NCBI GenBank assembly: GCA_050180895.1
Contig: JBFXDS010000016.1
Span: 1-64,000 of the forward strand
Length of the DNA stretch: 64,000 nt
Source: JBGPEQ01 sp050180895
GTDB taxonomy: Bacteria; Pseudomonadota; Alphaproteobacteria; Dongiales; Dongiaceae
Direction of reading: 5' to 3'
Part shown: positions 42,923 through 52,198 of the stretch, piece after piece
Layout: each line of letters opens with the position of its first letter
Numbering within the stretch: position 1 is the first letter of the stretch
Notes under the pieces: model-generated
The model's input: only the letters and a program-made list of their open reading frames with translations
The model's database searches: none
What the model was told of the DNA's origin: nothing
Made by a program: the position numbers and the translations under genes

Positions 42923-43995
42923 TGGGCGAACGTTTTCTTCGGATCGAAGGCATCCCGCACGGCTTCGCCGATGAAGATGAGGAGCGTCAGCATCATTCCG
43001 GTGACCACGAAACCGGTAATTCCGAGCCAGGGCGATTGAGGGTTGGCCTTGCCCTGCAGCAGGAGCTCGCCCAGCGATGGCGAGCCCGGCGGCAGCCCGA
43101 ACCCGAGGAAGTCGAGGCTGGCGAGGGCGCTGACCGATCCCGCCAAGGTGAAAGGCAGAAAGGTCAGCGTTGCCACCATGGCGTTCGGCAGGACGTGGCG
43201 GAAAATGATGACCGCGTCGCCGACGCCCAGCGCCTTGGCGGCCCGCACATACTCGAAGTTCCGTGCGCGCAGGAATTCGGCCCGCACGACGCCGATCGGC
43301 CACATCCAGCCGAACAGCAGCATGATCGCCAGCAGCCACCAGAAATTCGGCGTGATGACGCCGGCGAGGATGATCAGTACGTACAGCACCGGAACGGAAT
43401 CCCAGATCTCGAGGAAGCGCTGAAACAGAAGGTCGATCCAGCCGCCGAAATATCCCTGCACGGCGCCGGCGGCGACGCCGATCACCGTGCCCAGCACCGT
43501 GAGCACTAGGCCGAACAACACGGAGATGCGAAAGCCGTAGACGACGCGTGCAAGGACGTCGCGCGCCTGATCGTCGGTGCCCAGCCAGTTTCGCGCCGAC
43601 GGCGCCGAAGGCGCGGGCTCGGACAAATCGGTGATCACCGTGTCGAAGCGGTAGGGGATCAACGGCCAGAAGAGCCAGCCCTTCTCTTCGATGAGATCGA
43701 CGACGTAAGGGTCGCGGTAGTCGGCCTCGGTTTCGAACTCACCGCCGAACGCCGTCTCGGGATAAGCCTTGAGAACCGGGACATAGAATTGCCCATCGTA
43801 ACGGACCAACAGGGGCCGGTCGTTCGCCAGAAACTCGGCCGGAAGGGTCACGACAAGCAGTAGCGTAAAGATGCAGAACGCCCAGAAGCCCCGACCGTTG
43901 GCTCGGAAGCTGCGCAGCCGCCGCCGTGTCAGCGGCGTGATCTTCATCCCGAGAAAGTGGGGCGCGGGTGCAGTCCGCATCGCCGCCTGTGTCAT
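42919..43995 (-). CDS. yejE: Peptide ABC transporter permease (YejE)
   Basis: A 358-residue permease. N-terminal MTQAAMRTAPAPHFLGMKIT precedes the first helix (GFWAFCIFTLLLVVTLPAEF). A large periplasmic loop follows, then the binding-protein-dependent permease domain (WLGTDDQARDVLARVVYGFR; EYVRAAKALGVGDAVIIFRH is the ATPase-coupling EAA loop). It overlaps yejB by 4 bp (ATGA). Confidence 0.95.
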   Translation of the reverse strand: MTQAAMRTAPAPHFLGMKITPLTRRRLRSFRANGRGFWAFCIFTLLLVVTLPAEFLANDRPLLVRYDGQFYVPVLKAYPETAFGGEFETEADYRDPYVVDLIEEKGWLFWPLIPYRFDTVITDLSEPAPSAPSARNWLGTDDQARDVLARVVYGFRISVLFGLVLTVLGTVIGVAAGAVQGYFGGWIDLLFQRFLEIWDSVPVLYVLIILAGVITPNFWWLLAIMLLFGWMWPIGVVRAEFLRARNFEYVRAAKALGVGDAVIIFRHVLPNAMVATLTFLPFTLAGSVSALASLDFLGFGLPPGSPSLGELLLQGKANPQSPWLGITGFVVTGMMLTLLIFIGEAVRDAFDPKKTFAQ

Positions 43996-45104
43996 GCGGC
44001 GCGTCTCTCGAAGTCGATGCGGGGATCGACGACCGTGTAGGCGAAGTCGCCGATCAACCGCATCACCAGTCCGAGCAGTGTGAAGAAGTAGAGCGTTCCG
44101 AAGATGATCGGATAGTCGCGCTTGATCACGGACTCCCAGCCCAACAGACCGAGGCCGTCGAGCGAGAAGATGCTCTCGATGAGGAGCGCGCCAGTGAACA
44201 GAATACCGACGAATGCGCTGGGAAAGCCGGCGATGACGATGAGCATGGCGTTGCGGAACACATGCCCGTAGAGCACCCGGCGCTCGGTCAGCCCTTTGCT
44301 CCGGGCCGTCACCACGTACTGGTTCCTGATCTGGTCGAGGAAGGAGTTCTTGGTCAGCATCGTGAGGCCGGCGAAGCTGCCGATGACGAGCGCCAGGAGA
44401 GGCAATGTCATGTGCCAGAAGTAGTCGGCGATCTTCTCCGGCCACGACAGGCTGCTCCAGTCGTCGGAGGTGATTCCCCGCAGCGGAAACCAGTCGAAGT
44501 AGCTGCCGCCGGCGAACAGCACGATCAGCAGGATTGCAAAGAGGAAGCTCGGAATCGCGCTGAGCCCGATGATCACGGCGCTGGTCCACAAATCGAAACG
44601 CGATCCGTCGCGGACCGCCTTCGCCACTCCGAGGGGGATGGAGATCAGATAGACCAGCAGCGTCGTCCACAGTCCCAGGGAAATCGAGACCGGCATCTTC
44701 TCGATCACCAGATCGACGACACGGCGGCCGCTGAACAGGCTCTCGCCGAAGTCGAAGACGACGTAGTTCTTGAGCATGTCGAAGAAGCGGACATGCAGCG
44801 GCTTGTCGAAGCCGAACTGGATCTCGATCTCGCGGATGATCTCCGGATCGAGCCCCTGCGCGCCGCGGTATTTGCTGGAAATGTTGCTGGCGCCTTGCGG
44901 CGCCGATTGCTGTTGCCCGCCTTGAATGTCGGCGCCCCCGCCCGAGAAGCGGGAGGTCGGGTCGACCGCCGTACCACGCAGTTCGGCGATGATCTGCTCC
45001 ACCGGTCCTCCCGGTGCCACCTGAATGATAACGAAGTTGATGACCATGATCCCGAACAGGGTCGGGATCATCAGCAGGAGGCGTCGAATGAGATAGGCGA
45101 TCAT
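43992..45104 (-). CDS. yejB: Peptide ABC transporter permease (YejB)
   Basis: A 370-residue permease starting MIAYLIRRLLLMIPTLFGIM. It has the characteristic glycine/glutamine-rich periplasmic insert (SGGGADIQGGQQQ) and the EAA loop QYVVTARSKGLTERRVLYGH. Together with YejE it forms the membrane channel. Its ATG lies 52 nt after the upstream binding-protein stop, and a strong stem-loop fills that gap. Confidence 0.95.
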   Translation of the reverse strand: MIAYLIRRLLLMIPTLFGIMVINFVIIQVAPGGPVEQIIAELRGTAVDPTSRFSGGGADIQGGQQQSAPQGASNISSKYRGAQGLDPEIIREIEIQFGFDKPLHVRFFDMLKNYVVFDFGESLFSGRRVVDLVIEKMPVSISLGLWTTLLVYLISIPLGVAKAVRDGSRFDLWTSAVIIGLSAIPSFLFAILLIVLFAGGSYFDWFPLRGITSDDWSSLSWPEKIADYFWHMTLPLLALVIGSFAGLTMLTKNSFLDQIRNQYVVTARSKGLTERRVLYGHVFRNAMLIVIAGFPSAFVGILFTGALLIESIFSLDGLGLLGWESVIKRDYPIIFGTLYFFTLLGLVMRLIGDFAYTVVDPRIDFERRAA

Positions 45105-45121
45105 GGCTGGCTCGAGGGTGG

Positions 45122-45148
45122 CCGGGCCGCCTGTGAACGGCGGCCCGG
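45122..45148 (-). promoter_or_regulatory. Intercistronic stem-loop between yejA-type gene and yejB
   Basis: CCGGGCCGCC (45122-45131) pairs with GGCGGCCCGG (45139-45148) around a 7-nt loop. It sits between the stop of the second binding-protein gene (45157) and the yejB start (45104). Such structures in transporter operons slow 3' decay or cause partial termination, giving more binding protein than permease. Confidence 0.65.
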
Positions 45149-45156
45149 GCGATGGT

Positions 45157-47001
45157 TCATTGAGTCGATGTCTGGCTGGCTGCGCCGTCGGCGATCCACC
45201 ATGTCGCGGGAAAGCCGACCGAATACTTCGGCTTGCGCGCGGGGTAGGCGAACTTGTTCCAATACGCGATCCATGTCTCGTGGTTGTAGTAGCGCGGCAC
45301 GCAATACTCGTTCCACAACAGCACGCGATCGAGGGCGCGCGTGGTCGCCTTCAGCGTTTCCAGGTCTTTCGCGGCGATGATCTGTTCGATCAGCGCATCG
45401 ACCACCGGGTCCTTGATGCCGATCGAATTGGCAGATCCGCGTATGTCGGCTGCTTGTGATCCGAAGTAGGAGCGCAGTTCCGGCCCGGGGGGCGGAAAGA
45501 AGTTGAAACTACCGGTCCAGACGTCGAAATCGAGATCGTCGATCCGCTTCTCCCACTCCACCGGCGTGACGATCCGCAGCGAGGCGTCGAGGCCGGCGCG
45601 TTGCAGCGACTGGATGAAGGGCGAGCTCTGCCGCTCGGTTTCGGGATCGGCGGTCATGATTTCGAGCTTGAAGGGTTCGCCTGTATCGCTCTTTACCAGC
45701 TTGCCTCCCTTCAGGTCCCAGCCGGCTTCCTTGAAGAGTCGAAGGGCCGTGCGCAGGTTGGCGCGGTTGTTGCCGGCGCCGTCGGTGACCGGGGGCTCAT
45801 AGGCCTCCGTGAACACCTCCGCCGGCACCTTGTCCCGGAACGGCTCCAGAATCGCGATCTCCTCTGGCCGCGGAGGCCCGGAGACGCCAAAGTCGGAGTT
45901 CGGGAAATAGCTCTTGATGCGCTTGTACTTGCCGTAGAGAAGGGTGCGCTGGATCGTCTCGAAATCGTAGAGATAGATGATCGCGCGCCGGACCCGCAGG
46001 TCCGTCAGCTGCGGTCTTCGGATATTGAAGAAGTAAGCTCCCATCCCGCGCGGAGTCTCGTTCGGCACGGCCCGCGCGACGACCTTGCCGTTTTTCACCT
46101 GGGGGAAGTCGTATTGGGTCACCCAGCGTTGCGCGCTGATCTCGCCGCGATAGTCGATGCGCCCCGCTTTGAACGCCTCGAACATGACGGTGTCGTCACG
46201 GTAGTAGTCATAGCGGATGATGTCGAAATTGCCGGTCCCGCGATTGACCGGCAGGTCGGCACCCCAGTAGTCGTCGAGCCGCTCGTAGGTCAGCGAGCGG
46301 CCGGCGTCGACCCTGGTGATCCGGTATGCGCCGCAGCCGAGGGGGGGGTCGAGGCTCGGCTTCGTGATATCGCGGCTCTCCCAGAAATGGCGTGCCAGCG
46401 GCGACATGCCTGCGGCGATCATCAGCGGTTTCATGTTGTCGCGTGTCTTCATCGTGAATTTGACAACGTAGTCCGATAGCGCCTCGCAACTCTCGATGTC
46501 TTCGTAGAACGACTTGAGAAAGGGGCGCCCATGATCCTTGATGGTGTCGAAGGCGAACTTCACGTCCGCCGCCACGACGCCGACCCCGTCGTGATAGCGC
46601 GCCTCCGGTCGAAGATTGAAGATGATCCAGCTTTTATCCTCCGGATACTCGAACGATTCGGCGATCAGCGGATAGGCGGTCGAGAGTTCGTCCCCCGAGC
46701 CCATGGTCAGTCCATCGTCGATCAGGCCGATGGAGGTCGGCCAGTCGCCTTGCAGAATGTAGGGGTTCAAGCTGTCGAACGAGCCGAAGTCCCCGAGCAC
46801 GACGCTTCCTCCCTTGGGCGCGCTGGGATCGACATATGGCCAATGCGCGAGGTCGGCCGTGTAGAGCGGCTCGCCGAACTCAGCCATGGCGTTCGTCTTG
46901 ATCGTTCCCGCCGCGGCCAGCGTCCGGCGAAACGTCTGCGGCAGCAGAGGCACGGCGAGGCCCGAGACGAGGACATGTCGGCGGGAGAGGAGGAAATTCA
47001 T
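45157..47001 (-). CDS. yejA: Peptide-binding protein, YejA-like (second copy)
   Basis: A 614-residue extracellular solute-binding family 5 protein. The N-terminal export signal (SRRHVLVSGLAVPLLPQTF) has SRRH, a weak Tat-like pattern. The mature region shows MAEFGEPLYTADLAHWPYVDPSAPKGG, with the family block WPYVDPSAPKGGSV, and ends WNKFAYPARKPKYSVGFPATWW. It delivers peptides to YejBEF. It is a diverged duplicate of the upstream gene (same order of WNxF, YWGxDLPVN and YDYYRD-type blocks). Confidence 0.92.
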   Translation of the reverse strand: MNFLLSRRHVLVSGLAVPLLPQTFRRTLAAAGTIKTNAMAEFGEPLYTADLAHWPYVDPSAPKGGSVVLGDFGSFDSLNPYILQGDWPTSIGLIDDGLTMGSGDELSTAYPLIAESFEYPEDKSWIIFNLRPEARYHDGVGVVAADVKFAFDTIKDHGRPFLKSFYEDIESCEALSDYVVKFTMKTRDNMKPLMIAAGMSPLARHFWESRDITKPSLDPPLGCGAYRITRVDAGRSLTYERLDDYWGADLPVNRGTGNFDIIRYDYYRDDTVMFEAFKAGRIDYRGEISAQRWVTQYDFPQVKNGKVVARAVPNETPRGMGAYFFNIRRPQLTDLRVRRAIIYLYDFETIQRTLLYGKYKRIKSYFPNSDFGVSGPPRPEEIAILEPFRDKVPAEVFTEAYEPPVTDGAGNNRANLRTALRLFKEAGWDLKGGKLVKSDTGEPFKLEIMTADPETERQSSPFIQSLQRAGLDASLRIVTPVEWEKRIDDLDFDVWTGSFNFFPPPGPELRSYFGSQAADIRGSANSIGIKDPVVDALIEQIIAAKDLETLKATTRALDRVLLWNEYCVPRYYNHETWIAYWNKFAYPARKPKYSVGFPATWWIADGAASQTSTQ

Positions 47002-47065
47002 TGGCTTGTGCTTCCTTCGTCCTGGTCTGCGAGAAGCGACTCGTAGTCTGCGGGCCGTCCTCCCG

Positions 47066-48916
47066 TCACTGGCTCGCCTGCTTGCCCTTGAGCGCTGCCG
47101 CCTTGGCCGGATCGATCCACCAGGTGCCCGTGCCGAGAGAATAGGTGGGCGTCACCTTCGGCCGCGAGAACTTGTTCCAGAACGCGACGCGGTAGTTCGG
47201 CGTGTAGTAGTGCGGAATGACGTAGAATCCCCACAGCAGAACGCGGTCGAGAGCATGCGTCCGCGCTACCAGGCTCTCGCGATCGGGCGCGGAAATGACG
47301 AGCTCGATCAACTCGTCGATCACCGGGTCTTTGATGCCCATCAGATTGCGGCTCCCGTTGCGGTCGGCATTGACCGAGCCCCAGAATTCGCGCTGTTCGT
47401 TTCCTGGCGACTCCGATTGGGCGAAGGTTTCGATCGCCATGTCGAAGTCGAAGGTGTCCATCCGGTTCTGGTATTGCGAGGTGTCGACGCTGCGCACGCG
47501 CGCCCGAACGCCGAGCCGTTCGAGATTCTGGATGAACGGCAGCGTGATGCGCTCGAGCGTCGGCTGATCCAGCAGGATCTCGAACTGCATCGTCTCCCCA
47601 GTTTCGATGTTGGTCCGCACCCCGTTCCTAATCTCCCACCCGGCGGCTTTCAGCATGTCAGCCGCCTTGCGCAGATTTGCGCGGTTGTTGCCACTCCCGT
47701 CGGTTGTCGGCGGCTTAAACTCCTCGGTGAAGACCGCATCGGGTATGCGACCGCGATACTTCTCGAGTATCTCCAGCTCTTCTCCAGCCGGCAGTCCTTG
47801 CGAGGCCAGCTCCGAGCCTGAGAAGTAGCTGTTCATCCGCACGTACTGACCATAGAAAAGAGTCCGGTTGCTCCACTCGAAGTCGAATGCTTGGCCGATG
47901 GCGGCGCGGATTTGGGGATCGCGCAAGAAGGGTCTGCGGGTGTTGAAGATGTAGCCCTGCATTCCCTTCGTGGTGTGATCAGGAATTTCTTCCTTTATTA
48001 TGCGTCCATCCTTGACCGGCGGAACGTCGTAAGCCGTCGCCCAGTTGATCGCGCTGTACTCCAGGCGGATATCGATGTTGCCCGCCTTGAACGATTCGAA
48101 GACGACGGTTTCGTCGCGGAAGTACTCGTAGCGCACGCTGTCCCAGTTGTTCTGCCCGACATTCACCGGCAGGTCGCGGCCCCAGTAGTCCGGCACGCGC
48201 TCCAGCGTGATCGATCGGCCGGCCTCGAAGGAGGCAACCTTGTATTCCCCGCTGCCGAGTGGCGGCTCGAGCGTTGGCTGCTCGAAATCCCGTCCCTCCC
48301 AATAGTGCTTGGGGAGGATCGGCAGCTCGCCGATGATAAGCGGCAACTCCCGGTTCATCGCTGCCGCGAAGATGAACTTCACCTCGCGCTCGCCGGTTTG
48401 CTCTGCGCGCTCGACGCTGCCGTAATAAATCTTGTAGAGAGGTCGCCCCTTCTCCTTGAGAATATTGAACGAGAAGATCACGTCGTCGACCGTGACCGGC
48501 TTGCCGTCGTGCCAGCGCGCCTCCGGCCGAAGCGTGAACGTCACCCAGGATCGGTCGTCTGGCACTTCGATCGTTTCCGCGATCAATCCATAGTGGCTGA
48601 AGGGCTCGTCGAGGCTGGAGGTCAACAGCGGCTCATTGGGCGCTCCCGGGCCGGGAGCGCCCTTCAGGATGAAGGGATTGAAGCTGTCGAAGGTGCCGAG
48701 AACGGCGCTGCGTAGCTGCCCCCCCTTGGGCGCGTCTGGATTGACGTAGTCGAAATGCCGGAAGTCCGGACCGTACTTCGGTTCGCCGTGCATGGCCAGC
48801 GCGTGCACCTTTCTCGCCACCGCCTGTGCGCTTGATCGGCGTGCCGCCAATCCGACCAGTGGCATGAGGGGCAGCAGCGCGGAGCCAACCAGTGTGGAGC
48901 GTCGGGACAACGTCAT
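47066..48916 (-). CDS. yejA: Peptide-binding protein, YejA-like (first copy)
   Basis: A 616-residue family 5 binding protein and first gene of the operon. Signal MTLSRRSTLVGSALLPLMPL leads to a mature part with FDYVNPDAPKGGQLR, LRPEARWHDGKPVTVDDV, YWGRDLPVNVGQNNWDSVRY and final WNKFSRPKVTPTYSLGTGTW. It is paired with a second copy 64 nt downstream. Two binding proteins on one permease suggest an expanded ligand range. Confidence 0.92.
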   Translation of the reverse strand: MTLSRRSTLVGSALLPLMPLVGLAARRSSAQAVARKVHALAMHGEPKYGPDFRHFDYVNPDAPKGGQLRSAVLGTFDSFNPFILKGAPGPGAPNEPLLTSSLDEPFSHYGLIAETIEVPDDRSWVTFTLRPEARWHDGKPVTVDDVIFSFNILKEKGRPLYKIYYGSVERAEQTGEREVKFIFAAAMNRELPLIIGELPILPKHYWEGRDFEQPTLEPPLGSGEYKVASFEAGRSITLERVPDYWGRDLPVNVGQNNWDSVRYEYFRDETVVFESFKAGNIDIRLEYSAINWATAYDVPPVKDGRIIKEEIPDHTTKGMQGYIFNTRRPFLRDPQIRAAIGQAFDFEWSNRTLFYGQYVRMNSYFSGSELASQGLPAGEELEILEKYRGRIPDAVFTEEFKPPTTDGSGNNRANLRKAADMLKAAGWEIRNGVRTNIETGETMQFEILLDQPTLERITLPFIQNLERLGVRARVRSVDTSQYQNRMDTFDFDMAIETFAQSESPGNEQREFWGSVNADRNGSRNLMGIKDPVIDELIELVISAPDRESLVARTHALDRVLLWGFYVIPHYYTPNYRVAFWNKFSRPKVTPTYSLGTGTWWIDPAKAAALKGKQASQ

Positions 48917-49112
48917 CGCGTTACCTCAACCGGCGTGGAATCGGCCATGCAACTCAAGGACCAGCATGGTTAATATCGGATTAAGCGGGTCCTGTCGCTA
49001 GTCTGTCTGGTGATATTCCTGGGGAGGGCGACAGTTCTGGCCGCCGGTTGCCCTCCACCCGCCCCGCCGCTAGGTTGCGCCGCCGCGTCAGCAAGCCGCC
49101 GGGGGAGCCAAC

Positions 49113-49874
49113 TTGGGCAGCCGCATCAAAGCCATCACGTTCGACCTGTGGGACACGATCGTCCACGACGATTCCGACGAGCCGAAGCGCCGCGACCAGG
49201 GGCTGCGCACGAAGAAGGCCGAGCGCCGCCGCCTGCTGTGGGCGGCGCTCGACCGCCAGAACCCCATCGCCGAGACGGCCGTCAGCCTCGCCTACGATGT
49301 CGGCGACGCCGCCTTCAACCGGGTCTGGCACGACCAGCACGTGACCTGGACCATCGCCGAGCGGCTCCAGGTCATCCTCAAGGGTCTGGGCCGCGCCCTG
49401 CCGGAGGAGGAGTTCGCGCGCCTCGTCCGCGAGCACGAGGAGATGGAGATCCGTATCCGCCCGGACCTCGTCCCCGGCATCGCCGAGGCGCTCGCGGCCC
49501 TGCACGGCCGCTACCGCACCTGCGTGGTCTCCGATGCCATCGTCTCGCCCGGCCGCTGCCTGCGGCAGCTGCTGGAGAGCTACGGTCTGGCGCGCCACTT
49601 CGACGGCTTCGTCTTCTCCGACGAGGTCGGCCATTCCAAGCCGCACCGCGCCATGTTCGAGGAAGCTGCCCGCCAGATGGGCGTCGCGCTGACGGAGATC
49701 GTCCATATCGGCGACCGCGACCACAACGACGTCAAAGGCCCGCAGACGCTCGGCATGAGGGCCATCCTGTTCACGGCCACCCGGCCGGCCGACAAGGACC
49801 ACACCTCGGCCGACGCGATCTGCGAGCGTCACGCCGACCTGCCGGCCATCGTCGATCGGCTGGCCGCCGGCTGA
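49113..49874 (+). CDS. HAD-family hydrolase
   Basis: A 253-residue HAD phosphatase-like protein. Motif I is FDLWDTIVHD (nucleophile Asp), motif II CVVSDAIVS, motif III Lys in GHSKPHRAMF, and motif IV HIGDRDHNDVKGPQ. A helical cap lies between motifs I and II. Start is TTG at 49113, supported by GGGGGAG at 49101-49107. It is followed 25 nt later by an MFS transporter on the same strand. Substrate unknown. Confidence 0.88.
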   Translation: MGSRIKAITFDLWDTIVHDDSDEPKRRDQGLRTKKAERRRLLWAALDRQNPIAETAVSLAYDVGDAAFNRVWHDQHVTWTIAERLQVILKGLGRALPEEEFARLVREHEEMEIRIRPDLVPGIAEALAALHGRYRTCVVSDAIVSPGRCLRQLLESYGLARHFDGFVFSDEVGHSKPHRAMFEEAARQMGVALTEIVHIGDRDHNDVKGPQTLGMRAILFTATRPADKDHTSADAICERHADLPAIVDRLAAG

Positions 49875-49899
49875 CGGCCCTCCGCGATCGGCGGCCTGT

Positions 49900-51135
49900 A
49901 TGCGCGGCCCGGATTTCCACGTCCTGCGCCACCGCGATTTCGCGCTCTACATCTCCAGTTCCTTCCTGTGGACGATCGGGCTGCAGGTGCAGGCGCTGGC
50001 CCTCGCCTGGCAGATCTACGAGATCACGCGCGATCCCTTCCAGCTCGGCCTGATCGGCCTGCTGGAGTTCCTGCCCGCGGCCCTGCTGGCGTTGCCCGCC
50101 GGCCATCTCGCCGATCGCCTGGACCGCCGGCGGCTCATTCTCGTCGGCGTCGCCGCCGAGTTCATGGCCGCCCTGGTGCTGGTCGGATTCGCGCTATCCG
50201 GTCGCATGTCCGTATCCGTCATTCTCTCGCTGGCCCTCGTCTTCGGCATTGCCCGCGCGATCTCGACCCCGCCGGCCCGCGCCCTCCTGCCGAACCTGAT
50301 GCCGAAGGGCGAGCTGGCCAGTGCGATCGCCTGGTCCTCCACCTCCTGGCAGGTCGCCACGATCGCCGGCCCGGGCCTGGGCGGCCTGCTCTACGCCGTC
50401 GCCCCGCCGGTCGCCTATGGGGGTGCGGCGCTGGCGTTCGCCGCCGCCGTCATCGCGACCTTCCTCATGCGCGGCCGGCCGGTGGAGCCGTCGCCGCCGG
50501 CGACGGTTGACGGCGGCGGCGATCTTGCCGCGATCGTCGCCGGGCTGATGCTGATCTGCCGCAACAGGCTGCTGCTGGCGGCGGTCTCGCTGGATCTGTT
50601 CGCGGTTCTGTTCTCCGGCGCCACGGCGCTGATCCCGGTCTTTGCCCAGGACATCCTCGAGGTCGGGTCCGATGCCGGCGGCCTGCTCCGCAGTGCCCAG
50701 GGATTCGGCGCCGTGGCGACGGCGCTGGTGCTGACCCAGTTCCCGCTGACGCGCCATGTCGGCCGGCGGTTGTTCGTCGCGGTCGGTGTCTTCGGCGTGG
50801 CGGCCCTCGTCTTCGGCCTGTCCCACTGGTATTGGCTGTCCTTCGCTGCGGTGCTCGTGCTCGGCGCCGCCGACATGGTCAGCGTTTATGTGCGGGGCAC
50901 GCTGGTGCCACTGGCAACGCCCGATGCCCTCCGCGGCCGCGTACTGGCGGTCGAGTCGGTCTTCATCGGCGCCTCGAACGAGCTGGGCATGTTTGTCGCC
51001 GGCAGCGCTGCCGCGCTGCTCGGCCCGGCAACGGCCGTCCTCGCCGGCGGCAGCCTGACCCTGCTGGTTACGGTCGTGTGGTCACGCATTTTTCCCGTGC
51101 TGCGCCGCGTCGACCGGTTCACCGATCTCGGCTGA
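49900..51135 (+). CDS. MFS transporter (EntS-like exporter group)
   Basis: A 411-residue transporter with about 12 membrane helices. The MFS loop 2-3 motif is GHLADRLDRRRL, and the opening FHVLRHRDFALYISSSFLWT is typical of the enterobactin-exporter-like (MFS_3) group. WQVATIAGPGLGGLLYAVAP fits the fifth helix. It probably exports a small molecule; no biosynthetic genes are nearby. Confidence 0.9.
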   Translation: MRGPDFHVLRHRDFALYISSSFLWTIGLQVQALALAWQIYEITRDPFQLGLIGLLEFLPAALLALPAGHLADRLDRRRLILVGVAAEFMAALVLVGFALSGRMSVSVILSLALVFGIARAISTPPARALLPNLMPKGELASAIAWSSTSWQVATIAGPGLGGLLYAVAPPVAYGGAALAFAAAVIATFLMRGRPVEPSPPATVDGGGDLAAIVAGLMLICRNRLLLAAVSLDLFAVLFSGATALIPVFAQDILEVGSDAGGLLRSAQGFGAVATALVLTQFPLTRHVGRRLFVAVGVFGVAALVFGLSHWYWLSFAAVLVLGAADMVSVYVRGTLVPLATPDALRGRVLAVESVFIGASNELGMFVAGSAAALLGPATAVLAGGSLTLLVTVVWSRIFPVLRRVDRFTDLG

Positions 51136-51156
51136 GCAGGCGGCGGCTCAACCCGG

Positions 51157-51276
51157 TCAGGCCTGCAGCCGCCGGTTGGTGCCGTCGTGCAGGAATTGAT
51201 CGAGCAGATAGCCGTTGGCGCCGTGGCTCCCGACGCCGTCGAACCCGGCGGCCTTTGCCGCACCCGATTCCCGGCG
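51157..51276 (-). pseudogene. Remnant of an Old Yellow Enzyme family NADH:flavin oxidoreductase
   Basis: A 39-codon minus-strand segment between two stops reads ...GAAKAAGFDGVGSHGANGYLLDQFLHDGTNRRLQA. The block GFDGV-x-x-HGANGYLLDQFL-x-D-x-x-NRR is the signature of Old Yellow Enzyme/NemA proteins. The rest of that roughly 360-residue enzyme is absent on both sides, so this is a short relic left by deletion. It lies between the MFS and amidotransferase genes. The match is unambiguous by eye, the coordinates are exact. Confidence 0.8.
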
Positions 51277-51322
51277 CTACATTAATCCGGCTAAGAGTGG
51301 CCTATCGAGGAGGTCGTCCCGC

Positions 51323-52186
51323 ATGTCCCGCCCCCCGCGCTTCCTGGTCATCGACGGCTATAACCGCGAGGCCCGCGAGGAGCTGAAGGCCGGCGGCGCC
51401 TCGCCCGCTGGGGACCTTTATGTCGGCATGCTCCGCAAATGCATGCCGGGCGCCGCCTGCGACGTGGTGCACCCCGCCGACCCCGGCGCCGCCCTGCCCA
51501 AGGGCGCCTCTCTGCAGCAGTATGACGGCATCGCCTGGACGGGCTGCTCCCTCACCATCTACGAGGAGGATCCGCGCGTCGGGCCGCAGATCGAGTTGGC
51601 CCGGGCCGCCTTCGCGGCGCGGGTGCCGAGCTTCGGCAGCTGCTGGGCGGCGCAGATCGCGGTGGTCGCCGCCGGCGGCATCGTCCGCGCCAACCCGAAG
51701 GGGCGCGAAATGGGCATCGCCCGCAAGATCGGCCTCACGCCCGAGGGCCGCGGCCATCCGCTCTATGTCGGCAAGAGCACGGTGTTCGACGCCTTCATCA
51801 GCCATGTCGACGAGATCACCCACCTGCCGCCCGGCGCCGTGCTGCTGGCCTCCAACGCCTTCACCCACGTGCAGTCGGTCGCCGTCGCCCATGCAGGCGG
51901 CATGTTCTGGGGCCTGCAGTACCATCCCGAATACGACCTGCACGAGATGGCGCGCCTCACCTGGTGCCGCATCGACAAGCTGATCAAGCTCGGCTTCTTC
52001 CGCGACCGCCCGGCCGCCGAGAGCTACGTCAACTTGCTGGAGACCCTCCACCAGGACCCGACCCGCAAGGACATCGCCTGGCTACTCGGCATCGACGAGG
52101 ACGTGATGAACGAGGATATCCGCCTCACCGAAGTGCGCAACTGGATCGACCGGCTGGTCATCCCGAGCATGGCGACTAGGCATTGA
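51323..52186 (+). CDS. Class I glutamine amidotransferase-like protein
   Basis: A 287-residue protein of the GMP-synthase-like amidotransferase fold. FGSCWAAQ holds the nucleophile Cys107 and GLQYHPEYD the His/Glu pair. The Cys motif is G-S-C-W rather than G-I-C-x-G, as in stand-alone homologues. It has an extra C-terminal region of about 75 residues (IAWLLGIDEDVMNEDIRLTE). Start follows GAGGAGG at 51306-51312. Its acceptor and pathway are not evident from context. Confidence 0.83.
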   Translation: MSRPPRFLVIDGYNREAREELKAGGASPAGDLYVGMLRKCMPGAACDVVHPADPGAALPKGASLQQYDGIAWTGCSLTIYEEDPRVGPQIELARAAFAARVPSFGSCWAAQIAVVAAGGIVRANPKGREMGIARKIGLTPEGRGHPLYVGKSTVFDAFISHVDEITHLPPGAVLLASNAFTHVQSVAVAHAGGMFWGLQYHPEYDLHEMARLTWCRIDKLIKLGFFRDRPAAESYVNLLETLHQDPTRKDIAWLLGIDEDVMNEDIRLTEVRNWIDRLVIPSMATRH

Positions 52187-52198
52187 CTGGGGGCGGCG

